From positions 1 to 64,000 of the forward strand of contig JACKEI010000001.1 of the NCBI GenBank assembly GCA_020633075.1: a stretch of DNA of 64,000 nucleotides. Reading direction: 5' to 3'. Positions 7,895-17,296 of the stretch are shown one piece after another. The notes under the pieces were generated by a model. That model saw only the letters and a program-made list of their open reading frames with translations. It did not search any database and was not told where the DNA came from. Each line of letters begins with the position of its first letter. The first letter of the stretch is position 1. Position numbers and translations under genes: made by a program. The stretch comes from Sandaracinaceae bacterium (GTDB lineage Bacteria > Myxococcota_A > Polyangia > Polyangiales > Houyiibacteriaceae).

Positions 7895-9580
7895 TCAGGG
7901 GGTGCTCGGGGCGCTCGTGAGCCAGTCGCCGCAGTCTCCGCTGCGGGCGTCGCGGGTCAGCGTGCAGCTGCGCGCCGGCGTCGCCGTGTCGAACTCCGCA
8001 GTGAGCAGCAGGCCGGGCCACGGCCCGATGGCCAGCGGAAGCGTCGCGCTGGTCGCGGCCCCCGTCGCGCGCCGCACGCGGAACGACTGCGTGACGCTGC
8101 GCCCGGGCCAGATCAGAAACAGCGCGTCGTCGCCGCGCGCGCTGTCGGGCTGCCAGTCCGTGCCTTCGTCGCGCACGTTGAAGTCGGGCTGGTCGCGCAG
8201 GAATGCGTCTTGTCCGAACACGTGCAGGGGTCGGCAGCCCTCCGGGTTGTCGTTCTGGAGCTGCACGTCCACGTAGACGGTGCGGTCGTCCTGCACGCGC
8301 GTCGCGACGGTGAGCGTGGGGGGGAGCGCGCAGCGCGGGTTGGTCGACACGGCGTCCACGCGCAGCGTGGCCGTCATGCCGTCCTCGCCGAAGGCGTCGA
8401 CGTCCACCTGGATGCCCGTCTCGTCGATGAAGCGGTGCCGGAACGCGGCGATGAGCGAGCCCCGCGTGGCGCAGCCGTCACAGTCCGCGATGATGTGAGC
8501 CGCCACCATCGACGCCTCGTCTCGCTCGGCGGAGTGACGGAAGAAGCCGACGCTCCGGAACGCGGACTGGCGCCCGATGAGGCTCAGCTGCATGACCTCG
8601 CCCGTCGGGAGCCGCACCAGCGCCGCCAGGGGTTCGCCGCGCAGGAGGAAGTCCGCTTCCACCACGGAGCTCACCTCGCGGAGCAGCACGGCTTCGTCGC
8701 GGCTGGGCTGGACGAAGAGGTCGTCGTGCTCGAAGAAGCGCACCCAGTAGAGCTGGTGCGGGAGCATGGCTGCGTTGGCCCGACCCATGAAGGACGTGTA
8801 GTCCCCGTAGGCGTAGGACCCCGCCGCGAGCCGGGAGAGGGGGGCGTCGCCGTCGAAGCTGTCCGCCGGCGTGAAGGCGGTGTCGCCCTCGCCGGCGTAG
8901 AGGATCTTGTACGCGTGGTGGAAGCCGAGCTCGTGGCCGAACTCGTGCACGTGCGTGTAGCCGTTCTTGATGCCGGCCATGGCGATGTGCGAGCCGTAGG
9001 CGGCCGTGCCGCACGGGGTGTTGCGGAAGTAGGCGAACGTGACCTCGGTCCCCGGGATGAGGAACGTGCCCGGCACGTCGCGGCAGCTGGGCGGCGTCCC
9101 CTCCACGGTCGCGCTGGCGATGGACTCGATGGTCAGCCGACCGTTCGCGCGCGACCCATAGAAGCGGCGCAGGTGATCCATGCGCGCCGCCCACGTGTCG
9201 GTACGCGACGCGTCGTCGTACCAGGACTCGGGGCCGTCGTCTTCGATGAAGGCCGCCCCCACGCGCACGTTGCGCACCAGCTCGTCTTGGTCGCGCCGCG
9301 GGAGCACGATGCGTCGCGTGGAGAACGGGGGGAGCGTCACGGCCGCGTCCTCGGGGGTGGCGCTGTCTCGCGGCGTCGAGGCGTCGGGAGGCCCCACCGT
9401 GTCTGCGTCCACGCACGACCCCGTCGAGTCGCAGGGCGGGGCGCCTCCCGCGTCCGAGCACGCTGCGAGCGTGAGCACCAGGGCGCACAGGGAGAGGCGC
9501 GCGTGGAACGGCACGGCCGACGCGGCTGCGCACGGCATGGCAGCGGTGGTTGGCGAGGGTCTCGGCGGTGACGGAATCAT
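7895..9580 (-). CDS. Metzincin-type zinc metalloprotease lipoprotein (M11/gametolysin-like)
   Basis: 561 residues from ATG 9580; an in-frame ATG at 9538 would give 547. Leader with lipobox LTLAAC (Cys41), then a Ser/Asp/Pro linker. The catalytic motif HEFGHELGFHH (His212, Glu213, His216, His222) matches HExxHxxGxxH of metzincins. About 30 residues on, YGDYTSFMG looks like the Met-turn with the 'GDxSSxMG' flavour of peptidase family M11. Preceding repeats (KNGYTHVHEF) fit the active-site helix. It is probably a surface- or periplasm-anchored endopeptidase, plausible in nutrient scavenging or predation. The C-terminal half is beta-rich with Cys pairs (CDGCATRG, CTLTRDARSGDC). A TAGGGA element 8 bases before ATG 9580 favours the longer start. 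Confidence 0.82.
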   Translation of the reverse strand: MIPSPPRPSPTTAAMPCAAASAVPFHARLSLCALVLTLAACSDAGGAPPCDSTGSCVDADTVGPPDASTPRDSATPEDAAVTLPPFSTRRIVLPRRDQDELVRNVRVGAAFIEDDGPESWYDDASRTDTWAARMDHLRRFYGSRANGRLTIESIASATVEGTPPSCRDVPGTFLIPGTEVTFAYFRNTPCGTAAYGSHIAMAGIKNGYTHVHEFGHELGFHHAYKILYAGEGDTAFTPADSFDGDAPLSRLAAGSYAYGDYTSFMGRANAAMLPHQLYWVRFFEHDDLFVQPSRDEAVLLREVSSVVEADFLLRGEPLAALVRLPTGEVMQLSLIGRQSAFRSVGFFRHSAERDEASMVAAHIIADCDGCATRGSLIAAFRHRFIDETGIQVDVDAFGEDGMTATLRVDAVSTNPRCALPPTLTVATRVQDDRTVYVDVQLQNDNPEGCRPLHVFGQDAFLRDQPDFNVRDEGTDWQPDSARGDDALFLIWPGRSVTQSFRVRRATGAATSATLPLAIGPWPGLLLTAEFDTATPARSCTLTRDARSGDCGDWLTSAPSTP

Positions 9581-9662
9581 GCGACCTGTCCCTACACCGC
9601 AACGCGGGCGCGCGCGAACGGCGATGGTGGGCGGTCGCACGCCCCACCGGCGAGGGGCTGCG

Positions 9663-10439
9663 CTACATGGGAACAACCGGCATGGGAACACGCCGAGCCC
9701 GCTCGGTGGCCACTCGCGGCCCGTGGTCGCTGCCCTCGTGGACGACGAGGTCGATCAGCAGGATCTCGCTGTCGCGGGTGGTGGTGACCGACACCGCCCG
9801 CTCATCGTGGAAGCCGGCCCCATCACCCGCCCCAAGCAGCTCATCTCCCAGCCGGACCTCGCCGGCGACCACGTGCAGCCACGCGCTGCGCCCGCTCGCC
9901 AGCTCGTGCACCACATGCCGGCCGGCGTCGAGAATGCCGGAAAAGAGGAACGCATCCTGATGAACCAGCAGGGACCCTTGGCGACCGTCCGGAGACGCGA
10001 CCACGCACAGGCCTCCGTGACGCTGCGCCCTGCTGAAGCGCCGCTGCTGCGTGCCTCCCTCGGTCAGGTCCGACGCCGCCGGGCGGAGCCAGATCTGAAA
10101 CACATGAGCCCACTGGTTGCTCGAGGCGTTGCTCTCGCTGCGGCGCATGCCACGGCGGGCCGTGGTGCGTTGGAACTCGCCAGCGCGCAGGAGCCCCGCC
10201 TGTCCCATCGTGTCTTCGTAGTGCAGCGTGCCCTCGTGCACGTACGTGAGGATCTCCGCGTCCTCGACGGGCAGCTGCGCGGCCGCGCGAGGTGGCAAGC
10301 GACCCTCCTTGAAGACCTCGAGGGGGCCAAAGCCCTCCTCCCGGTCCTCGGCTTGGTCGTGAGGATGGAAGGTGAGCCATGCCTCTTGGCGCTTGCGGAG
10401 TTGGTGACGACGCTGGGAAGCGCGGCGTACGGTGATCAT
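9663..10439 (-). CDS. Pirin-like bicupin lacking canonical metal ligands
   Basis: 258 residues, the right length for a pirin/YhhW (quercetin 2,3-dioxygenase-like) bicupin. The motifs EILTYVHEGTLHYEDTMG and the C-terminal cupin (SAWLHVVAGEVRLGDELL) are clear. In metal-binding pirins the first cupin carries HPH just before 'MEIxTYV' and H-x-E in 'GxRHSE'. Here those places read AQLPVEDAEILTYV and GMRRSESN, so two or three of the four ligands appear to be missing, only the Glu being in place. It is therefore more likely a non-enzymatic binding or regulatory protein than a dioxygenase. Divergent from the sigma-54 activator at 10728 across an AT-rich gap. Family call firm; loss of metal is by-eye alignment. 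Confidence 0.8.
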   Translation of the reverse strand: MITVRRASQRRHQLRKRQEAWLTFHPHDQAEDREEGFGPLEVFKEGRLPPRAAAQLPVEDAEILTYVHEGTLHYEDTMGQAGLLRAGEFQRTTARRGMRRSESNASSNQWAHVFQIWLRPAASDLTEGGTQQRRFSRAQRHGGLCVVASPDGRQGSLLVHQDAFLFSGILDAGRHVVHELASGRSAWLHVVAGEVRLGDELLGAGDGAGFHDERAVSVTTTRDSEILLIDLVVHEGSDHGPRVATERARRVPMPVVPM

Positions 10440-10727
10440 GATCGCATCTCAAAACCATTCATGGCGAAACACACTGAAGAATCAGAAAACATTTATGACA
10501 CATGCACGATGTCGTAAATCGATATATTTCGTATCCACGATTCGGGCTTGTGGAGCGCTCGTCTACCGTGTGTGCGCGCGTCAGTCCCGATGGAATCATG
10601 TTCTCGCGCCAATGCACGAACACGACCGCCTGTAAAATTCACGAATTCTCGCGGTGATGTGAGATTCTTTTTAGTTTTGTTCAATCATTTCGATGCGCCA
10701 CTTAGTCATTCTGATATGCTTTGATGG
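10440..10727. promoter_or_regulatory. AT-rich divergent intergenic region
   Basis: 288 bases that are strikingly richer in A/T than the rest of the window, between divergent pirin-like and sigma-54-activator genes. It holds near-palindromes that could be operators: AAATCGATATATTT (10516-10529) and AAATTCACGAATTC (10635-10648), plus the perfect GATCATGATC (10434-10443) over the pirin start codon. No good -24/-12 (TGGCAC-N5-TTGC) site was found on either strand. No open frame here looks like a gene. Confidence 0.55.
10715..10720 (+). promoter_or_regulatory. -10-like element TATGCT
   Basis: TATGCT lies 7 bases before ATG 10728; no Shine-Dalgarno sequence is present. Consistent with sigma-70-type, leaderless expression of the activator. 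Confidence 0.45.
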
Positions 10728-12392
<1,665 letters not shown>

Positions 12393-12414
12393 ACGCCGCG
12401 AGCGGACGGCGCGC

Positions 12415-13056
12415 TCAGAAGGCGAGCTGAGCGCCGACGTTGAGGCTGAGCTGGGCCCAGGAGAGCGAGGCGTCGGCCCGGCCTACCAGCGCGATGTCGT
12501 TGTTGGCGTAGACGCGGTGAAAGCGCACGCCCAGGTCCGTGAACACGCCGAAGTTGCCGAAGGAGATCTCCACGCCTCCGAGCAAGCCCGTGTTGAAGCC
12601 GAGGTATGCGTCGCCGCCCCACGCCTCGCTGTTGGGCTTCAGCACGGTGAAGCCAAAGGGCACGGTGCCGCGCAGGCGCACCACGTTGGTCCCGTTCGTG
12701 AGGACGGGGATGCGCATGCCGACGAAGGGCGAGATGTCGAAGGCGAAGTCGCGGTCGGAGTACTGGTTGTTCCCGTAGCCGCGGAACTCCGTCATCAAGC
12801 CGAACGCGAAGACGCCCGAGTAGAGGGACACGCGCACGCCGGCGCCGAGCGTGGGGTCGAGGTCGATGTCGTTGGCCGGTCGGCGGTCGCCGTTCACGCG
12901 CAGGCGGTACGCCCCCAGGAACTCGCCGATGAAGTACCCCTCGATGGAGTAGCGGCGCTGAGGGACTCGGTACTGGGCGTTGGCCACCGAAGCGACCGAC
13001 GCTGCGCCAATCAAGAGGAGGGCAGTGAGAGCGAAGAGCGAGACGTGTCGTTGCAT
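12415..13056 (-). CDS. Predicted outer-membrane beta-barrel protein
   Basis: 213 residues. Signal peptide HVSLFALTALLLIGAASVASVANA-Q with an AxA-type cleavage site. The mature sequence consists of alternating amphipathic strands (RYSIEGYFIGEFLGAYRLRV, shortened; FGLMTEFRGYGNN; FTDLGVRFHRVYANN; ALVGRADASLSWAQLSLNVGAQLAF) and ends in Phe, the outer-membrane assembly signature. An eight-stranded barrel would fit the length. Its 5' end overlaps the 3' end of the small membrane protein gene 13011-13283 by 46 bases, so the two are probably co-transcribed. The function is unknown; porin, adhesin and structural roles are all possible. Confidence 0.78.
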   Translation of the reverse strand: MQRHVSLFALTALLLIGAASVASVANAQYRVPQRRYSIEGYFIGEFLGAYRLRVNGDRRPANDIDLDPTLGAGVRVSLYSGVFAFGLMTEFRGYGNNQYSDRDFAFDISPFVGMRIPVLTNGTNVVRLRGTVPFGFTVLKPNSEAWGGDAYLGFNTGLLGGVEISFGNFGVFTDLGVRFHRVYANNDIALVGRADASLSWAQLSLNVGAQLAF

Positions 13057-13283
13057 GCCACCGCGCTCTGCACGGAGCGTGCCGCGCCATCGGCAGAGCC
13101 GATACGCACGTTGCGCAGGGAGCCAATCACGCCGAAGGCCTGCAGCAGCCAGAGGATGAGGCAGACGATCACCACGCCGTTGAGGATCGATTTGACGCGC
13201 CTCTCCATGGGAATGAATGAGTTGATGGCCCAGAGGGCGACGCCGACGACGACGATGGTGAGGATCAGCGAGATGAGGTTCAT
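13011..13283 (-). CDS. Thivi_2564-type small two-helix membrane protein
   Basis: 90 residues from ATG 13283 (MNLISLILTIVVVGVALWAI...). Two hydrophobic helices flank the short motif NSFIPMERRVKSILN, which is the core of a widespread ~55-residue membrane-protein family (Thivi_2564 type). The family part ends around residue 58; the remaining ~30 residues, RIGSADGAARSVQ and onward, overlap the start of the downstream gene and may be an extension without function. The role of the family is not known. Location: inner membrane. Confidence 0.7.
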   Translation of the reverse strand: MNLISLILTIVVVGVALWAINSFIPMERRVKSILNGVVIVCLILWLLQAFGVIGSLRNVRIGSADGAARSVQSAVACNDTSRSSLSLPSS

Positions 13284-13566
13284 GCAGAGGCCTTTGTGAT
13301 GCGCACGCGTTTCGCGGCGACGGGCGCAGCGCAATGCAAGCGGCGGACCGTGCCGAGCCGGCGAGGCGTGAAGGCGCTCTGGGACGACGAAGGCAGCGGT
13401 AGGGGCCGCACGCCGACCACGGGACCTCGGTTCGCGGTCACTCGAAATGAGGGGCCGGCTCCATCACTTTGACTGCAAGGCGTCTGGGCTCCCGCGTGCG
13501 CCCTCTCGCAAGGGGTCGACTTCATTGCAGTTCACAGACGGTCGCACGTGGCATGTGCTGTGCACT

Positions 13567-13573
13567 GGAGGAG
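13567..13573 (+). promoter_or_regulatory. Strong ribosome binding site GGAGGAG
   Basis: GGAGGAG ends 3 bases before ATG 13577. It fixes the start of the ice-binding gene and contrasts with the many genes here that lack any Shine-Dalgarno sequence. Confidence 0.65.
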
Positions 13574-13576
13574 CGC

Positions 13577-14698
13577 ATGACCAAGACTCACATGACGTTC
13601 GCGCTGCGCTCCTCTGCAGTGCTGTTGATCGCATTGTTCGCCACAGCCTGCGCGGGTTCCGACGCCAGCATGGACGGCAGCGTGGGGGACGGAGCGAGCG
13701 GCCCGGCTCCCACCGTCTCGTCCACGCTCCCGCAGAGCGGTGCCGACAGCGTGGTGCTGAACAGCAGCGTAAGCGCCACGTTCAGCACGGAGATGCGCGC
13801 CGCCTCGCTCGGCGCCACGACCTTCACCGTCACGACGGGTAGCCCCGCCACGCTCGTCGTCGGCAGCGTGATCTATGCGGGCAACACGGCCGTCTTCTGG
13901 CCCAGCGCGCACTTCGCGAGCAACACGCAGTACACCGCCACCATCACCACGGGCGCCACGAGCCTCGGCGGCGTCGCGCTCGCGGCAGACCACGACTGGC
14001 AGTTCACCACGGGCAACACCACCGCGGCCGGGCTCCCGGTCAACCTCGGGAGCGCAGGCAACTTCGTGATCCTCGGCAAGAGCGGCATCTCCACGGTGCC
14101 CACCTCCGCAGTCACGGGCAACGTCGGTCTCAGCCCAGCTGCCGCGTCGTTCATCACAGGCTTCTCGCTCACGGCCGACGCCACGAACGTGTTCTCGACC
14201 GCGCCGCAGGTGACGGGCTCCGTGTTCGCAGCCAACTACGCGGCCCCCACACCCACCAACCTCACGACGGCGGTCGGCGACATGGAGCGCGCGTTCACGG
14301 ACGCGGCCGGCCGCGCACCCGACGTGACCGAGCTGGGCGCGGGCAACATCGGCGGCATGTCCCTGGGCCGTGGCGTCTACAAGTGGAGCAGCGGCCTGCT
14401 CATCCCGACCGACGTGACCCTCACCGGTAGCGCGACCGACGTGTGGATCTTCCAGGTGGCGCAGGACCTCACCATGAGCAGCGGCGCCCGCGTCGTGCTC
14501 GCCGGCGGCGCGCTGGCGTCGAACGTGTTCTGGCAGGTCGCTGGCTTGGTGGACCTCGGCACCACGGCGCACTGCGAGGGGGTCGTCATGACGCAGACCT
14601 CCATCACGCTCGGCACGGGCGCGTCCATCAACGGGCGGCTCCTGGCGCAGACAGCCGTCGACATCCGCGGGGCCACCGTTGCGCAGCCTGCCAACTGA
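13577..14698 (+). CDS. Ice-binding (DUF3494) lipoprotein with Ig-like domain
   Basis: 373 residues. Lipobox LFATAC (Cys25). Residues about 45-145 form an SbsA-type Ig-like domain (Big_5: PTVSSTLPQSGADSVVLNSS ... WQFTTG). Residues about 154-372 are a DUF3494 domain, recognisable by NLGSAGNFVILGKSGIS, TGNVGLSP, DLTMSSGARVVLAGGA, VFWQVAG and GTGASINGRLLAQ. DUF3494 proteins fold as a right-handed beta-helix with a capping helix; characterised members bind ice and inhibit recrystallisation, while others may be adhesins. A surface-anchored form would protect the cell envelope or hold cells on ice. The downstream LEA-like gene strengthens a cold/desiccation reading. Whether this member binds ice cannot be decided from sequence alone. 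Confidence 0.92.
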   Translation: MTKTHMTFALRSSAVLLIALFATACAGSDASMDGSVGDGASGPAPTVSSTLPQSGADSVVLNSSVSATFSTEMRAASLGATTFTVTTGSPATLVVGSVIYAGNTAVFWPSAHFASNTQYTATITTGATSLGGVALAADHDWQFTTGNTTAAGLPVNLGSAGNFVILGKSGISTVPTSAVTGNVGLSPAAASFITGFSLTADATNVFSTAPQVTGSVFAANYAAPTPTNLTTAVGDMERAFTDAAGRAPDVTELGAGNIGGMSLGRGVYKWSSGLLIPTDVTLTGSATDVWIFQVAQDLTMSSGARVVLAGGALASNVFWQVAGLVDLGTTAHCEGVVMTQTSITLGTGASINGRLLAQTAVDIRGATVAQPAN

Positions 14699-14750
14699 GC
14701 CACCGCGCGGACTCCGAGAAGCAACTCTCAATTACTAGGAAGAACACAGC

Positions 14751-15113
14751 ATGACTGACCTCAAAAAGCAGATGAACACGGGCCTCGACACGGCCAAGGA
14801 CGGCGTCTCGGACGCGGCGAAGCAGATGAAGACCGCCGCCACGGAGGGCAAGAACGCCGTCAAGGGGGCGCTGTCGGACGCCAAAGACCTCGGCAAGGGC
14901 GCGCTGGACAAGGTCTCCGACGTGACCACCGCCGCCGTGGACCGTGCCAAGCACGCCGCGCACGACGTCGGGGACGCGACCAAGCACGCCGCGCACAACG
15001 TGGGGGACGCGGCCACGCACGCGGCTCACGACGTGGGTGACGCCGCGAAGAGCGCCGCGCACTCGGTGAAGGCTGCGGGCAAGAAGGCGGCCGCTCAGGT
15101 CAAGAAGAAGTAG
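14751..15113 (+). CDS. LEA-like / apolipoprotein-like amphipathic repeat protein
   Basis: 120 residues, no signal peptide, almost wholly Lys, Ala, Asp, Val, His and Gly. The second half repeats an 11-residue pattern (KHAAHDVGDAT, KHAAHNVGDAA, THAAHDVGDAA, KSAAHSVKAAG), the periodicity of group-3 LEA and apolipoprotein helices, and ends with a basic tail (KKAAAQVKKK). Such proteins are disordered in solution, become helical on drying or on membranes, and protect proteins during freezing and dehydration. It sits 52 bases after the ice-binding lipoprotein gene on the same strand. A weak AGGAAG precedes the ATG. Function by resemblance only. Confidence 0.75.
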   Translation: MTDLKKQMNTGLDTAKDGVSDAAKQMKTAATEGKNAVKGALSDAKDLGKGALDKVSDVTTAAVDRAKHAAHDVGDATKHAAHNVGDAATHAAHDVGDAAKSAAHSVKAAGKKAAAQVKKK

Positions 15114-15151
15114 CCGGCCCTGGAGCTGGCAGACAGCCCGCTTGGTTTCGT

Positions 15152-15189
15152 CGGCCCTGGTCGTACCCATCGAGGCGCGACCAGGGCCG
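15152..15189 (+). terminator. GC-rich hairpin, probable terminator
   Basis: A perfect 12-bp inverted repeat, CGGCCCTGGTCG / CGACCAGGGCCG, with a 14-base loop, 38 bases after the LEA-like gene. There is no T-run after the stem, so it would be a weak or Rho-assisted terminator. Confidence 0.5.
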
Positions 15190-15289
15190 TCCGCGTAGAG
15201 CCGCACGGACCTGCTGGCCGAGGGCTGCGACGACGATACGGCAGCGTTCGCGGTGTCGGCCGTGCTTCAACCCGCCGCTCTCGGCGTGG

Positions 15290-15295
15290 TAGATA
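15290..15295 (+). promoter_or_regulatory. -10-like element TAGATA
   Basis: TAGATA lies 6 bases before ATG 15302. A loose -35 (TTCAAC, 15266-15271) lies 18 bases upstream. Leaderless expression of the acyl-CoA ligase is suggested. Confidence 0.35.
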
Positions 15296-15301
15296 CCCCG
15301 C

Positions 15302-17191
15302 ATGACGGAAAGCCACCGCGAGGTCCACCGCCGCTCTCTGGACGACGCCGAGTCCTTCTGGCTCGAGCAGAGCCGGGCCATCACGTGGGTGACACCGCCC
15401 ACGCGCGCGCTGGACGCGAGCCGCGCCCCCTTTCACCGCTGGTTCCCGGACGGCGTGCTCAACACGGCCTACAACTGCCTGGACCGACACGTGGAGGGTG
15501 GGCGCGCCGAGCAGGCCGCGCTGATCTACGACAGCCCCATCACGGGCACGCAGCGCACGCTGAGCTACCGCGAGCTGCGCGACGAGGTGGCGCTCTTTGC
15601 CGGGGTGCTGCGCGCCAACGGGGTCACGCCCGGTGACCGCGTGATCCTGTACATGCCCATGATCCCCGAGGCGGCCGTCGCCATGCTGGCCTGCGCGCGC
15701 ATCGGCGCGGTGCACTCGGTGGTGTTCGGGGGCTTCGCCGCCATCGAGCTCGCCACCCGCATCGACGACGCGCAGCCGGTGCTCATCGTGAGCGCGTCGT
15801 GTGGCCTCGAGCCAGCGCGCACGGTGGCGTACAAGCCGCTCTTGGACGAGGCCATCGCGCTGGCCACGCACAAGCCCGCGCGCTGCATCATCAAGCAGCG
15901 CCCGCAGCTGGTCGCCACGCTGGTCGAAGGGCGCGACCTGAGCTGGGACGACGCCATGGCCGCGCCGGGCCTCGAGCCCGCCGAGTGCGTGCCGGTCGCG
16001 GCGACCGACCCGCTGTACATCCTCTACACCTCGGGCACCACGGGGCAGCCCAAGGGGGTGGTGCGCGACCAGGGTGGGCACGCGGTGGCGCTGCAGTACA
16101 GCATGCAGGCGGTCTACGGCGTGCAGCCGGGTGAGGTGTTCTGGGCCGCCTCCGACGTGGGCTGGGTGGTCGGCCACAGCTACATCGTCTACGGGCCCCT
16201 GCTGAACGGGAACACCACCGTGCTCTTCGAGGGCAAGCCGGTGGGCACGCCCGACGCGGGCACCTTCTTCCGGGTGATCGCGGAGCACGGCGTGAAGAAG
16301 CTCTTCACCGCGCCCACGGCCTTCCGCGCCATCAAGAAGGACGACCCGGACGGGCTGCTGTTGCGCAAGCACGACCTCACGCACTTCGAGGCGCTGTTTC
16401 TGGCGGGGGAGCGCAGCGACAGCGCCACGCTCGAGTGGGCCGAGCAGCACCTGCGGGTGCCCGTCATCGACCACTGGTGGCAGACCGAGACGGGCTGGCC
16501 CATCGTGTCCAACTGCCTGGGCATCGAGCGCCTGCCCGTGAAGCACGGCTCGCCCACGCTACCTGTGCCGGGCTGGGACATCCGCGTGGTGGACGAGGCG
16601 GCGCACGACGTGCCGCCCAACACCACGGGCGCGCTGGTGGTGAAGCTGCCGCTACCCCCCGGCGCGCTCCCCACGCTGTGGAACGCGGACCAGCGCTTTG
16701 TTGCGGCGTACCTCGCGGACTATCCGGGCTTCTACAAGACCGCCGACGCGGGCTACATCGACGACGACGGCTACGTCTACGTGATGGCGCGCACCGACGA
16801 CATCATCAACGTCGCGGGGCACCGTCTGTCCACGGGTCAGATGGAGGAGGTGCTCGCGCGTCACCCGGCCGTCGCGGAGTGCGCCGTCATCGGCGTGGCC
16901 GACGAGCTCAAGGGTGAGCTGCCGCTGGGCCTCTTGGTGCTCAAGGCGGGCGTGGCCAAGTCCCACGCCGACGTGGTGCGCGAGGTGGTCGCCGCCGTGC
17001 GCGAGACCATCGGGCCCGTGGCCGCGTTCAAGCACGCGGTGGTGGTGCAGCGCCTGCCCAAGACGCGCTCGGGCAAGATCCTGCGCGGCACCATGAAGAA
17101 GATCGCCGAGGGCCAGGACGCCCCCGTGCCCGCGACCATCGAGGACCCCGCCGTGCTGGACGAGATCCGCGCGGCCCTCGCCAAGCGCTGA
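15302..17191 (+). CDS. prpE: Propionate--CoA ligase (PrpE-like acyl-CoA synthetase)
   Basis: 629 residues, the length of ACS/PrpE enzymes. The N-terminal ACS segment contains WFPDGVLNTAYNCLDRHV, typical of acetyl- and propionyl-CoA synthetases. The adenylation core shows the ATP loop YTSGTTGQPKGVV, WWQTETGWPI (A5) and the hinge RTDDIINVAGHRLSTG. The catalytic Lys for adenylation lies in KTRSGKILRGTMKKIA. It activates a short carboxylic acid to acyl-AMP and then acyl-CoA. PrpE rather than AcsA is favoured by VGWVVGHSYIVYGPLL and the shorter length. Downstream are crotonase, oxidoreductase and acyl-CoA dehydrogenase genes, suggesting use of propionyl-CoA or odd-chain/branched acids. Cytoplasmic. 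Confidence 0.9.
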   Translation: MTESHREVHRRSLDDAESFWLEQSRAITWVTPPTRALDASRAPFHRWFPDGVLNTAYNCLDRHVEGGRAEQAALIYDSPITGTQRTLSYRELRDEVALFAGVLRANGVTPGDRVILYMPMIPEAAVAMLACARIGAVHSVVFGGFAAIELATRIDDAQPVLIVSASCGLEPARTVAYKPLLDEAIALATHKPARCIIKQRPQLVATLVEGRDLSWDDAMAAPGLEPAECVPVAATDPLYILYTSGTTGQPKGVVRDQGGHAVALQYSMQAVYGVQPGEVFWAASDVGWVVGHSYIVYGPLLNGNTTVLFEGKPVGTPDAGTFFRVIAEHGVKKLFTAPTAFRAIKKDDPDGLLLRKHDLTHFEALFLAGERSDSATLEWAEQHLRVPVIDHWWQTETGWPIVSNCLGIERLPVKHGSPTLPVPGWDIRVVDEAAHDVPPNTTGALVVKLPLPPGALPTLWNADQRFVAAYLADYPGFYKTADAGYIDDDGYVYVMARTDDIINVAGHRLSTGQMEEVLARHPAVAECAVIGVADELKGELPLGLLVLKAGVAKSHADVVREVVAAVRETIGPVAAFKHAVVVQRLPKTRSGKILRGTMKKIAEGQDAPVPATIEDPAVLDEIRAALAKR

Positions 17192-17282
17192 CGGCGCCGA
17201 CAGGTCTCTGGCCTGCGTGCCTGCCCAGCGGGCTCTCCGGCGATTCGTCCAGACAGAACGCTCCCCACGGCCGGCGATGCGC

Positions 17283-17288
17283 TACGCT
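17283..17288 (+). promoter_or_regulatory. -10-like element TACGCT
   Basis: TACGCT lies 8 bases before ATG 17297, with no Shine-Dalgarno sequence. Confidence 0.35.
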
Positions 17289-17296
17289 GTCCGACC

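Noticed and set aside
7529..9571. Long plus-strand open frame (680 codons) antisense to the metalloprotease
   Set aside because: Arg/Val/His-rich, no domain or start signal. It is the mirror of a well-supported gene with HExxH motif; high GC suppresses stops in such frames.
13549..13564. Sigma-54-like -24/-12 match TGGCATGTGCTGTGCA upstream of the ice-binding gene
   Set aside because: Only two mismatches, and a sigma-54 activator is nearby, but it would start transcription about 2 bases before the ATG and leave the GGAGGAG ribosome site outside the mRNA. Probably chance; a mapped transcript start would settle it.
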